Shown one piece after another: positions 1-5,307 of a DNA stretch of 34,436 nt (position 1 is the first letter of the stretch; the number at the start of each line of letters is the position of its first letter). This DNA comes from a virus, in the IMG/VR virus record IMGVR_UViG_3300020020_000113, positions 1 through 34,436 of that record; one strand, 5' to 3'. The notes beneath the pieces are model-generated. The model searched no databases and was not told the origin of the DNA. It saw only the letters and a list, made by a program, of their open reading frames with translations. The position numbers were made by a program, and so were the translations under genes.

Positions 1-32
1 ATTCTCTATGAGAACTGGTTCTCATAGAGAAT
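1..32. repeat. Perfect 15-bp inverted repeat at contig start (probable foldback artefact)
   Basis: Bases 1-15 are the exact reverse complement of 18-32, with a 2-base loop (TG). In the second copy of this region near 34303-34334 only the inner 7 base pairs (TGAGAAC/GTTCTCA) are present, and the 8 outer bases on the left differ. Bases 1-8 are therefore an inverted copy of 25-32, the pattern expected when amplification or assembly folds back at a small hairpin. A true covalently closed hairpin end is a less likely alternative. Confidence 0.75.
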
Positions 33-134
33 CAGAATGTGAGCAGAAAATTTATATTGAGATGGAAACACTTAACAATTTAATGATTTTTTTAAAGACA
101 TTTAGGGAAAATTAATGACTAATGAAAAAGTTAA
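9..134. repeat. Left copy of 126-bp terminal direct repeat
   Basis: These 126 bases are identical to 34311-34436. The simplest explanation is a circular (or circularly permuted) genome cut open by the assembler, giving a unit length of about 34,302 bp. A genuine short terminal repeat of a linear virion genome cannot be excluded. The repeat interrupts a gene (34232-34417), which argues against it being a natural end. Confidence 0.9.
11..115 (+). CDS. 3' part of small hypothetical gene duplicated from the contig end
   Basis: This is the C-terminal 34 codons of the 61-residue protein encoded in full at 34232-34417, repeated because the contig overlaps itself. It is not a separate gene. Its TAA stop overlaps the ATG of the next gene (TAATG), showing that the small-gene operon runs without a break across the contig junction. 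Confidence 0.85.
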   Translation, partial: RTGSHRESECEQKIYIEMETLNNLMIFLKTFREN

Positions 135-279
135 AGATTCGGCTATTGAGACAATTAAGAAAGTTTTGAAGGGTAAAATTAAGGTAACGGTTAAGCCTGC
201 TTGTCGCCATTCCTTTAAGCTTAAATGTGAATGTTGTGGTGAAATGGTTGAGCTTAGTATGAGAGGAAAATGCGGATGA
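115..279 (+). CDS. Small Cys-rich basic protein, 54 aa
   Basis: The 54-codon frame begins at an ATG that overlaps the upstream stop, with AGGGA six bases before it. The product has a Lys-rich N-terminal half and then a likely metal-binding region: a lone Cys-x2-His (CRH) followed by KCECCGEM with a CxCC cluster. This resembles the many short zinc-ribbon proteins of phage early operons, but I do not recognise a named family. It is tightly packed between coupled genes, which supports it being real. The role is unknown; nucleic-acid or host-protein binding would be a guess. Confidence 0.7.
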   Translation: MTNEKVKDSAIETIKKVLKGKIKVTVKPACRHSFKLKCECCGEMVELSMRGKCG

Positions 280-461
280 TGTGTTATCAGGATAAAACAT
301 TTTGTGCTTCACCTGATTGTAAAAATCAGTGCGGGCGACAAATTACGGATTTACAGCGCGGTGCAGCACAACGACAAGGGTTACCGATTGCATGGGGGTA
401 TTTTTGTGATTTACCAGCAGCAATGAAGGCATCAATTAAAGAAAACGAGGCTCCAGAATGA
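276..461 (+). CDS. Small Cys-rich phage protein, 61 aa
   Basis: The start is chosen at ATG 276, which overlaps the previous TGA and has AGAGG nine bases upstream; a longer start at 270 is possible. The protein begins with CYQDKTFCASPDCKNQCGR, a four-cysteine cluster that looks like a small zinc-binding knuckle, and ends with a GYFC motif about 40 residues later. Short proteins of this make-up occur in many tailed phages, where they are left as hypothetical. No function can be given. Confidence 0.75.
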   Translation: MMCYQDKTFCASPDCKNQCGRQITDLQRGAAQRQGLPIAWGYFCDLPAAMKASIKENEAPE

Positions 462-595
462 TTGAAATTAGGTTTACAAAAGAAGAATTGGAAATAATTT
501 ATTTAAACTTATGTGTGAATCCTAAGACAGCAGACATTTTAAATAAATTAGCTACGATAATTGAACGTTTAAAAATAGCTGAGGTGTTATCGTGA
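458..595 (+). CDS. Small hypothetical protein, 45 aa
   Basis: A 45-codon frame is coupled on both sides: ATG 458 overlaps the previous TGA, and its own TGA overlaps the GTG of the next gene. GAGG lies seven bases before the start. The product (MIEIRFTKEELEIIYLNL at the N-terminus) is predicted to be wholly helical. No family is recognised. The perfect operon packing is the main evidence. Confidence 0.65.
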   Translation: MIEIRFTKEELEIIYLNLCVNPKTADILNKLATIIERLKIAEVLS

Positions 596-816
596 ATAAG
601 TATCAAATAGGGCAAATATTGTACTGGATAAAATATGCCAATAGTATACCCAACTTACAAAGTTTCGTTGTTGGTTGCATTAAGCAAGATAAGTCTGGAT
701 ATAAGTATACGAGCGGCAAGGTTGGATTTATGGCGATTAATGAATGGGATTTATTTTTAACGGCCGAAGAAGCTATTAAGAATGGTTGTGAGATTTTAAA
801 GGATTTATTGAAATGA
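592..816 (+). CDS. Small hypothetical protein, 74 aa, GTG start
   Basis: The frame opens at GTG 592, overlapping the previous stop (GTGA), with GAGG seven bases upstream. The N-terminal half (QIGQILYWIKYANSIPNL, then QSFVVGCIKQ) suggests a small beta-rich fold, and the C-terminus is helical. Genes of this type are common in early phage operons. I recognise no family and assign no function. Confidence 0.7.
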   Translation: MNKYQIGQILYWIKYANSIPNLQSFVVGCIKQDKSGYKYTSGKVGFMAINEWDLFLTAEEAIKNGCEILKDLLK

Positions 817-1031
817 ATGATTATAACGAGCATTTTTTAGTACAAATGCAAAAGGAAATAGATGAGCTTACTCTTACAATAAGAGGTGCTGCACATATGT
901 TGAGTGCTGAAACACCTCATCATGAATTTTTAATGTATGTTCGTAAGGTTTTATTTGCTATGTATGATGATATTGCATTACACCGTATCAACTTATCCGG
1001 GATTAAAAGCGTTGAGAAAAATAATGAATGA
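813..1031 (+). CDS. Small helical protein, first of a tandem paralogous pair, 72 aa
   Basis: The start overlaps the previous stop (ATGA). AAAGGA is placed about ten bases upstream. The protein is almost all alpha-helical: a coiled-coil-like stretch (QMQKEIDELTLTIRGAAHML), a short break containing ETPHHEF, and a second helix VRKVLFAMYDDIALH. The next gene has the same plan with matching positions (NSPHYAYF, then LQRVIFGMHDKLAF), so the two look like an old tandem duplication. Function is unknown. Confidence 0.75.
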   Translation: MNDYNEHFLVQMQKEIDELTLTIRGAAHMLSAETPHHEFLMYVRKVLFAMYDDIALHRINLSGIKSVEKNNE

Positions 1032-1236
1032 TTTAATTGCCATATTAATTGAAATAAAAAAAGACTTATCAGCCTTGGGCGAGCAACTAGAGGGTGCAAA
1101 AGGAATGATAAATGAAAATTCACCACATTATGCATATTTCAAACACTTGCAACGCGTAATATTTGGCATGCATGATAAATTAGCTTTTCAAATTAAAATC
1201 TCAAAAGATAAATCCCCTGCGTTAAACTGCTCTTAA
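1024..1236 (+). CDS. Small helical protein, second of a tandem paralogous pair, 70 aa
   Basis: The start is set at ATG 1024, overlapping the end of the preceding gene by eight bases; an upstream in-frame ATG at 937 would lie deep inside that gene and is rejected. The layout mirrors its neighbour: an N-terminal helix (ILIEIKKDLSALGEQLEGAK), a break ENSPHYAYF, and a helix LQRVIFGMHDKLAF. It is the last gene before a good intrinsic terminator, closing the operon that starts at the Cro-like regulator across the junction. Confidence 0.75.
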   Translation: MNDLIAILIEIKKDLSALGEQLEGAKGMINENSPHYAYFKHLQRVIFGMHDKLAFQIKISKDKSPALNCS

Positions 1237-1263
1237 AAATCTAATAAAAACCGCCAAATTAGG

Positions 1264-1289
1264 CCGTGGTTAAACGCTACGGTTTTTTT
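1264..1289 (+). terminator. Intrinsic terminator of the small-gene operon
   Basis: CCGTGG (1264-1269) pairs with CTACGG (1277-1282), including one G-U pair, around a 7-base loop, followed by seven T residues. It sits 28 bases after the last rightward gene and just before the convergent rep gene. Confidence 0.75.
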
Positions 1290-1306
1290 GATACCTAAGT
1301 GACCCA

Positions 1307-2224
1307 TCATGTATTTAAACTCTTAATATAGGCTCCTGTATCGCTCATGAATCCATTGATGACCCAATTCTCAAATGTTGGTGTAGGCGTGGTAACAGGA
1401 ATAAGTTTTAACTTCTTCATTGAATTTAATTCATTAACAAAATTTGAATAGTGAACTTCGGGTGCAATTTCAGTAATTATCTTTGACGGTCTAGGTTTAT
1501 CTGCGCAAGCAGGTGTCACAATATCATCTTCCCACCTTTTGCCGTTGAGATACGTTGAGGGGTGCGGAATAAATTCCAAATCTTTGCCTTTCCATTCTGA
1601 TTCCAAGCGTTTTGTTATGTCTGCGATAAGCATTGCAACAAATTCATCATTAGGTTTATTTTTCCTAAACCATTTCAATGCATGCTCTTTGCCTTTTTTT
1701 CTTGGATAAATATTCCAAAAGTCATTAAATGTATCAGTCCCCAAGGGGACTATAGGGGTTTTCTTTTTAGTATCTGGAATAGTATATGGTATAGGTGTCA
1801 CGGATCGGGGAAATTGATTTCCCCATTCGGTGAAATGGTGATTGCCACTCATTTCACCGTTTGGGGAAATCGATAGGTAAAGGAGTTTAAGGTATTTTTC
1901 ATTAGCTAGTTCAGGAAAAAACCAATAGGATTTATATGTAAGGGCATACCAACATGTTCGGTCATATCCAGTGGTATTATAATTACCCTTTATGATTAAT
2001 CCTGCTTTGAGGGCATTAGTAATAACACGTTCCATTTGACGTTTAGTCCAATAGGGAAAAATATCGTGAAAAGCTTCAAGAGTGTCATAAGTCCAGCAAA
2101 AACCATCATGTATATGATTTTTATTTGCTAGATTTTTGAAAGTCCAATGTTTGAGATGTTGAAGAAATAAAGCAGTGTCTATATCGAATTGTGTGGCTAT
2201 TGTTACATTAAAAGCGTGTTCCAT
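1307..2224 (-). CDS. Phage replication initiation protein / helicase loader, lambda O-like
   Basis: This 305-residue protein has the usual two-part plan of phage replication initiators. Residues 10-80 form a predicted winged-helix DNA-binding region (WTYDTLEAFHDIFPYWTKRQ, then ITNALKAGLIIKGNY). After a linker, residues 166-180 hold the signature FWNIYPRKKGKEHAL, followed by a conserved PHPSTYLNGKRWEDD stretch near residues 215-235. Those C-terminal motifs are typical of O/DnaT-type proteins that bring the host replicative helicase to the origin. AAGGTAA lies about ten bases before the ATG. No phage helicase or polymerase is present, so it most likely recruits host DnaB. The gene itself contains a dense inverted-repeat cluster (1807-1874), as lambda O contains its origin. 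It is transcribed opposite to both neighbours. Confidence 0.85.
   Translation of the reverse strand: MEHAFNVTIATQFDIDTALFLQHLKHWTFKNLANKNHIHDGFCWTYDTLEAFHDIFPYWTKRQMERVITNALKAGLIIKGNYNTTGYDRTCWYALTYKSYWFFPELANEKYLKLLYLSISPNGEMSGNHHFTEWGNQFPRSVTPIPYTIPDTKKKTPIVPLGTDTFNDFWNIYPRKKGKEHALKWFRKNKPNDEFVAMLIADITKRLESEWKGKDLEFIPHPSTYLNGKRWEDDIVTPACADKPRPSKIITEIAPEVHYSNFVNELNSMKKLKLIPVTTPTPTFENWVINGFMSDTGAYIKSLNT
1807..1874. repeat. Inverted-repeat/iteron cluster inside the rep gene (candidate origin)
   Basis: Two 25-bp arms (1813-1837 and 1850-1874) are inverted repeats matching at 22 of 25 positions, separated by 12 bases. A further perfect 8-bp palindrome, GGGGAAAT-TG-ATTTCCCC, spans 1807-1824. Read as units, GGGGAAATYGAT-like sequence occurs three times (starting 1807 and 1863 on plus, and at 1824 on minus), and GGTGAAATG occurs twice in opposite orientation (1829-1837, 1850-1858). 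Initiator genes of the lambda O type often carry their own binding sites within the coding region, so this is the best candidate for the phage origin. Confidence 0.6.
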
Positions 2225-2275
2225 TTGTATTTACCTTAGTATTTAGTTGCATAAACAAAAGGCATCCGTTAAAAT

Positions 2276-2360
2276 CCAACAACTCGTGTTTAGAGTGTTG
2301 TTAGCGTTCGGAGAACCTTCAACTTGAACTGGCCGCGTTACTGCGTGGCCGTTTGTTCAA
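2276..2360. other. Three consecutive hairpins upstream of rep (structured leader or small RNA)
   Basis: AACAAC (2278-2283) pairs with GTTGTT (2297-2302). GTTC-GGA-GAAC forms a small hairpin around 2307-2315. TTGAAC plus GGCCGCG (2324-2337) pairs with CGTGGCC plus GTTCAA (2344-2360), with a small internal loop. On the minus strand this would be most of the rep 5' leader. On the plus strand it is followed by a strong terminator at 2494-2521, so it could equally be a short non-coding transcript. No open frame of useful length explains it. Confidence 0.5.
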
Positions 2361-2379
2361 CCTTGCCATACTAAACAGA

Positions 2380-2408
2380 ATTATATAAATAATCTATTTA
2401 AATCAGTT
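2380..2408 (-). promoter_or_regulatory. Possible promoter for rep (good -10, weak -35)
   Basis: On the minus strand TATAAT (2380-2385) is a perfect -10 box set in very AT-rich DNA. The sequence 17 bases further upstream (AACTGA) is a poor -35. Transcription from here would give a leader of about 150 bases containing the three hairpins. Confidence 0.35.
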
Positions 2409-2493
2409 GTAAATCCTAAAAAACTCATGCAATATAAATTATCTGGTTTATCCTGTTCTCCAGATATTCTCGTTTGTCATCCTGTTTTAAACT

Positions 2494-2521
2494 AAAGCCC
2501 AGAACGCTACTGGGCTTTTTT
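2494..2521 (+). terminator. Strong rightward intrinsic terminator in the rep/lysis intergenic region
   Basis: AAAGCCCAG (2494-2502) pairs perfectly with CTGGGCTTT (2510-2518) around a 7-base loop, and the T-run continues to 2521. There is no rightward gene between 1236 and here, so it must end a non-coding rightward transcript or act as an attenuator ahead of the lysis operon. The region 2225-2581 holds no gene. Confidence 0.8.
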
Positions 2522-2523
2522 AT

Positions 2524-2552
2524 TTGTCATGTAATCCATTGTTTGTTACGAT
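2524..2552 (+). promoter_or_regulatory. Predicted sigma70 promoter of the lysis operon
   Basis: TTGTCA (2524-2529), 17 bases, then TACGAT (2547-2552). It lies directly after the terminator and 30 bases before the first gene of the operon, which has AAGGA ten bases before its ATG. The -10 box matches consensus at four of six positions. Confidence 0.5.
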
Positions 2553-2581
2553 AAATCAAAATTACTTAAGGATTTAATCCC

Positions 2582-2818
2582 ATGGCAAAAGAAATTATTG
2601 ATAAACCGAGACGTGTACCTGTAGTGACAGAATCCACACGCAAGAAACATCCAGGCTTTGTGAATCCTAATAAAGGTATTGAAGTTGCGCCAGGATTGAC
2701 TATGCAAGATGTACCGCGCGAAATGATAGTGCGTCACATGCGAGAAACTGAAAATTTTTGGAAAAGTCGTTTTTCAGCTCAATACGGTGGTAGTCATGGC
2801 GGCTCACAATCATTTTAA
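2582..2818 (+). CDS. Hypothetical protein opening the lysis operon, 78 aa
   Basis: The ATG at 2582 has AAGGA upstream (2568-2572). The N-terminus is basic and Pro-rich (KPRRVPVVTESTRKKHPGF), followed by a helix ending in MIVRHMRETENFWKSRF and a Gly/Ser-rich tail (YGGSHGGSQSF). No transmembrane segment is visible, so it is not an obvious holin even though the endolysin follows nine bases later. It could be a minor virion or regulatory protein. No family is recognised. Confidence 0.75.
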   Translation: MAKEIIDKPRRVPVVTESTRKKHPGFVNPNKGIEVAPGLTMQDVPREMIVRHMRETENFWKSRFSAQYGGSHGGSQSF

Positions 2819-2827
2819 AGGATTAAA

Positions 2828-3373
2828 GTGGCAATATTTGAATCATGTGTAGATTATGTTTTGAAACATGAAGGTGGATTGACAAAAGATGTGGCAGACC
2901 CTGGCGGCATCACAAATTTCGGTATCTCTTTAAGATTCCTGCGGGAAGTCGATGCATTACTATTAAAGCGTATCGGGGTTTTTGAAGAAGTTTCAAGCCA
3001 GACTATTATTGATTTGACGAAAGACCAAGCAGAAAAGATTTATTATAGTGAATTTTGGCTAAAAGCTCCTTTTGAAAAGATAATTAATAACATCCTGGCA
3101 AAGTATATTTTCGATATGTCAGTTAATTTTGGTATTGCCGAGGCAGTTAAGATTACTCAGCGAGCCTGTTGTGCTGCTCAAAAGATGAAAGATTATGTTA
3201 AAGATGATGGAATGTTTTGTGCTAAAACGCTGCAAGCCATTAACCAAGCGTCTTTTATGTTGATACCGGCTTTGATTGCACAAAGGACAGGATTTTATCG
3301 TCAATTAGTTGCTGTCAATCCTAAAAGTGAGGTATTCTTAGACGGATGGTTGGAACGTGCTTTTGACATTTGA
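2828..3373 (+). CDS. Endolysin, GH108-type N-acetylmuramidase
   Basis: The 181-residue protein starts at GTG 2828, preceded by AAAGGA. The N-terminus has the family hallmark LKHEGGLTKDVADPGG followed by TNFGIS; Glu15 in HEGG is the expected catalytic acid of glycoside hydrolase family 108, which cuts the glycan backbone of peptidoglycan. The C-terminal third (from about residue 130, ending FLDGWLERAF) matches the peptidoglycan-binding part usually fused to this domain. The length is normal. There is no signal peptide or membrane anchor, so release should depend on a separate holin; none is adjacent, and the best candidate is the coiled-coil membrane protein at 33078. Confidence 0.9.
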   Translation: MAIFESCVDYVLKHEGGLTKDVADPGGITNFGISLRFLREVDALLLKRIGVFEEVSSQTIIDLTKDQAEKIYYSEFWLKAPFEKIINNILAKYIFDMSVNFGIAEAVKITQRACCAAQKMKDYVKDDGMFCAKTLQAINQASFMLIPALIAQRTGFYRQLVAVNPKSEVFLDGWLERAFDI

Positions 3374-3384
3374 TGGGGATCCAA

Positions 3385-3597
3385 ATGAATTACGGTACAG
3401 ACTTAAAACTTAAGAAAAGCATGGGTGCTGGTGCATATGGTGACCATAAAGCAAAAGCAAGGCCTGGCGCCGCTAAAGGTCAAGGTGCTGGCCTAGATGG
3501 CTATAAGTCAGCGGTTGTAAATGCTGCGATGGAAAGCATTAAAGGTGGTGGTGGCAAGCCAACGTATTATTGTGGCGGTTCTAAGATGGGGCGTTAA
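3385..3597 (+). CDS. Small Gly/Lys-rich protein, 70 aa
   Basis: I place the start at ATG 3385, which has GGGGA at good distance; an in-frame ATG at 3373 that overlaps the endolysin stop is also possible. The product is basic and rich in Gly, Ala and Lys (KKSMGAGAYGDHKAKARPG), with GGGG and CGGS near the C-terminus, and looks largely disordered. Short Gly-rich proteins like this appear in podovirus genomes and may be minor virion components. No function is assigned. Confidence 0.65.
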   Translation: MNYGTDLKLKKSMGAGAYGDHKAKARPGAAKGQGAGLDGYKSAVVNAAMESIKGGGGKPTYYCGGSKMGR

Positions 3598-3598
3598 A

Positions 3599-3850
3599 AT
3601 GGCTATTGATCATGAAGCTCATAAGATTAGGATTAAAGCTGTTTCGGATAAAATGAACCACCCCATGGAATATAACGATGCTGGAGCGCCAAAAGAAAGC
3701 GTTCGTGCAATGATGGGGCGCGAGCAAGGTGAGCGTCGCATACGCGAAGAACCTAATTACAATTGGAATAAAGACGAGCGTTATATTGCTTCTCAAAAAT
3801 TACAAAGAGAATCAAATAAAAAAGAATTGGCGCGTCGAGCGAAAAAGTAA
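3599..3850 (+). CDS. Small charged hypothetical protein, 83 aa
   Basis: The start is ATG 3599, two bases after the previous TAA; a longer frame opening at 3521 overlaps the preceding gene and is rejected. The protein is very rich in Arg, Glu and Lys (for example EQGERRIREEPNYNW and KKELARRAKK) and is predicted to be helical or disordered. It contains a Met-rich MNHPMEYNDAG segment. Nothing identifies a family. It sits in the run of three small genes after the endolysin. Confidence 0.7.
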   Translation: MAIDHEAHKIRIKAVSDKMNHPMEYNDAGAPKESVRAMMGREQGERRIREEPNYNWNKDERYIASQKLQRESNKKELARRAKK

Positions 3851-3852
3851 TA

Positions 3853-4062
3853 ATGAACCATAAGCAATATTTAGATGCGGTTCACGAATACCGATTAAAG
3901 TCTGGTCATGCGATAAATTATTATGATGGTGGCCAAGAAAATAATGCGCTTGGTTCACTAGCAAAAAATAAGATGCGAAACTTGCTTGCTAAAGGTGATA
4001 GTAAATCTAATCTAGCAAGTAAGAGAAAAAATGATTTGGGATTGATTAACGATCCTCAATAA
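3853..4062 (+). CDS. Small hypothetical protein, 69 aa, last gene of the lysis operon
   Basis: The ATG lies two bases after the previous TAA. The product begins NHKQYLDAVHEYRLKSGH and continues to a basic, Ser/Lys-rich C-terminal part (LLAKGDSKSNLASKRKND). No domain is recognised. It is followed by a 120-base convergent region that holds a perfect 12-bp inverted repeat at 4086-4119. Confidence 0.65.
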   Translation: MNHKQYLDAVHEYRLKSGHAINYYDGGQENNALGSLAKNKMRNLLAKGDSKSNLASKRKNDLGLINDPQ

Positions 4063-4085
4063 GTTTCCTTAGCTGGGAAAATTCG

Positions 4086-4119
4086 GTACCCATTTTGTAT
4101 AGTCCTGCAAAATGGGTAC
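4086..4119. repeat. Perfect 12-bp inverted repeat between convergent operons
   Basis: GGTACCCATTTTG, less its first base, at 4086-4097 (GTACCCATTTTG) is mirrored by CAAAATGGGTAC at 4108-4119 around a 10-base loop. It lies between the ends of the rightward lysis operon and the leftward small-gene operon. A bidirectional terminator would fit the position, but no T-run follows on the plus strand and only AATTTT follows on minus. A protein binding site or RNase processing hairpin are alternatives. Confidence 0.6.
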
Positions 4120-4185
4120 AATTGGTGGCGTCTTGTTGCTGATAGACTTGCCATTAAGTGAAGCTGAGTAAACGTAATTGGCGCG

Positions 4186-4293
4186 CTATTCCCAATCCTC
4201 GGTTTCTTCGTCTGCCTCGGCATCATAACGTTGTTCGCGTAATTCTCTTTGTTCACATTCTAGTTCTAATTCATCCCCGTGAAATTCGCCCAT
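4186..4293 (-). CDS. Tiny highly acidic protein, 35 aa
   Basis: This 35-codon frame starts one base after the stop of the upstream gene (TAA-A-ATG) and has 14 Glu and Asp residues (for example GDELELECEQRELREQRY, then AEADEETEDWE). It is the last gene of the leftward operon. Very acidic small phage proteins are sometimes DNA mimics or host-enzyme inhibitors, but that is only a guess. The coupling with its neighbour supports translation; the short length limits certainty. Confidence 0.5.
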   Translation of the reverse strand: MGEFHGDELELECEQRELREQRYDAEADEETEDWE

Positions 4294-4294
4294 T

Positions 4295-4525
4295 TTAACA
4301 AGCTCCCTCGGTGGCTTCTAAAATCCTTTTACAATTTTCGCGTAAAAATTCTATGTCTATGCGTGACATGGAACGATTGTATTCGTAATCATTAACCCGG
4401 GCGCAAAGGTTGTAATCAAAATATTCTTGGCCGTCACCTTCAAACTCACACTTAAAATCAAATTCCGTGTCGCTTAAATCTGCAAGGTTCACTCGTTGAC
4501 CTCGATTGACTTCGTGCTTAATCAT
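4295..4525 (-). CDS. Small acidic hypothetical protein, 76 aa
   Basis: GAGGAA is well placed before ATG 4525. The protein is acidic: residues 15-40 include LADLSDTEFDFKCEFEGDGQ, followed by a Tyr-rich stretch (YFDYNLCARVNDYEYN) and a C-terminal helix. It shares a general plan with the next gene upstream (4599-4823): an acidic strand with a lone Cys, then a YEY motif followed by Met/Arg. The two may be distantly related. No family is recognised. Confidence 0.7.
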   Translation of the reverse strand: MIKHEVNRGQRVNLADLSDTEFDFKCEFEGDGQEYFDYNLCARVNDYEYNRSMSRIDIEFLRENCKRILEATEGAC

Positions 4526-4561
4526 GCTATATTCCTCGCGTTAGGTAAAGATAAGTAAGTT

Positions 4562-4591
4562 CCCCTAGGGCAGTTAGAGCTAACCTAGGGG
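4562..4591. repeat. Nested hairpin within the leftward operon
   Basis: CCCCTAGG (4562-4569) pairs with CCTAGGGG (4584-4591), and inside it GTTAG pairs with CTAAC. It lies in the 73-base gap between two leftward genes. No T-run follows on the minus strand, so a simple terminator is unlikely. It could set mRNA processing or stability, or bind a protein. Confidence 0.55.
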
Positions 4592-4598
4592 TTTAGAT

Positions 4599-4823
4599 TT
4601 ATTCGGCTTCTTTTTTAATAAAATCATGAATAGTTATATTCATAATTTGTTCTACATTCATTCGATAGATATACTCGTAGCCAGTCGCATTAACTCTATA
4701 TTGTTCGCGTGATGTCGGCCAAATGTCAGTTGGGCTATCACAAGCAAAGTCCCATTCAATGTTAATCCTAGTTTGTAGTTCCAGGGATATAGCTGCTATA
4801 TGTTTCTTGATTTCGTTTAGCAT
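4599..4823 (-). CDS. Small hypothetical protein, 74 aa
   Basis: AAAGGAAA stands before ATG 4823. The N-terminal 20 residues form a helix (NEIKKHIAAISLELQTRI), then come IEWDFACDSPTDIWP, a VNATGYEYIYRMNVEQI segment and an acidic C-terminus. The order (acidic strand with Cys, then YEY and Met) resembles the following gene. No domain is recognised. It belongs to the early leftward operon driven by the promoter at 5267-5295. Confidence 0.7.
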   Translation of the reverse strand: MLNEIKKHIAAISLELQTRINIEWDFACDSPTDIWPTSREQYRVNATGYEYIYRMNVEQIMNITIHDFIKKEAE

Positions 4824-4848
4824 TTTATTTTCCTTTTATAATTTTTAA

Positions 4849-5046
4849 TTAAAATACGCTTACTTGAACATTATCAGAAGTAAATATCATTCGGCTGCCA
4901 TCTTTGAATCTGTAATACAAATGGCCGGTAGCTTTATCAGTAGTATTTATTGCCAGTGGATAGGCTGCGGTTCTAAGAGTATCCAAACGATTTGGGCATT
5001 TAGAATCAGTATAAAGTTCGCTGTATAATATCATTGCAATATTCAT
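4849..5046 (-). CDS. Small hypothetical protein, 65 aa
   Basis: CAGGAT precedes ATG 5046. The product looks like a compact beta-rich fold: a helical start (MNIAMILYSELYTDSKC), then TGHLYYRFKDGSRMIFTSDN. No family is recognised. It is the second gene of the early leftward operon, and its position behind a near-consensus promoter suggests early expression. Confidence 0.7.
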   Translation of the reverse strand: MNIAMILYSELYTDSKCPNRLDTLRTAAYPLAINTTDKATGHLYYRFKDGSRMIFTSDNVQVSVF

Positions 5047-5080
5047 TTTAATATCCTGTTTATGTTAGGTTTAGAGCCGT

Positions 5081-5233
5081 TTACACGGCTACTACTTTAA
5101 TTATTATTCCGTTTTTTGCGATTAACTTCATATTAACCCTTAAATCTTTCAGCCATTTGTTCGCGCTCCTTAAATCACATGAACCCGATTCGTAGGCTTT
5201 TTTATATAATTCTATTATTTGGTTGTTGCACAT
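5081..5233 (-). CDS. Small hypothetical protein, 50 aa, first gene of leftward operon
   Basis: The start is set at ATG 5233, which has AGAGAG upstream; the longer frame from 5278 begins at the transcription start region of the promoter and has no ribosome site. The product has an N-terminal helical part (NNQIIELYKKAYESG), a middle SANKWLKDLRVNMKL and a hydrophobic strand at the end (NGIIIKVVAV). No function is recognised. Its leader is short, only about 25 bases from the expected transcription start. Confidence 0.65.
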   Translation of the reverse strand: MCNNQIIELYKKAYESGSCDLRSANKWLKDLRVNMKLIAKNGIIIKVVAV

Positions 5234-5266
5234 TTTATTCTCTCTATTTGTTGTTGGTATGAGGGA

Positions 5267-5295
5267 AGTATAGAGCATTGTATGAGTATTGTCAA
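5267..5295 (-). promoter_or_regulatory. Near-consensus early leftward promoter
   Basis: On the minus strand TTGACA (5290-5295), 17 bases, TATACT (5267-5272). It is an almost ideal sigma70 promoter reading into the leftward small-gene operon. The -35 box lies inside an 18-bp operator-like site shared with the other leftward operon. Confidence 0.85.
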
Positions 5296-5307
5296 ATAAA
5301 TCTTACA
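5290..5307. promoter_or_regulatory. Operator-like site O1 (TGTCA-N8-TTACA)
   Basis: TGTCAAATAAATCTTACA is identical to the site at 32661-32678 and related to 32703-32720. It overlaps the -35 box, so binding would block polymerase. Identity continues one base further (T). Confidence 0.7.

Noticed and set aside
9-134. The terminal repeat as a natural packaging repeat or as an attachment-site core.
   Set aside because: It cuts an intact gene and has a foldback at one end; there is no integrase. Circular assembly overlap explains it better.
2261-2360. Possible tRNA, because of hairpins and a GGTTC-like stretch.
   Set aside because: The stems do not form a cloverleaf, and no anticodon arm, T arm or CCA fit.
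2427-2495. 22-codon rightward frame before the terminator.
   Set aside because: No ribosome site; it runs into the terminator stem and is too short to support.
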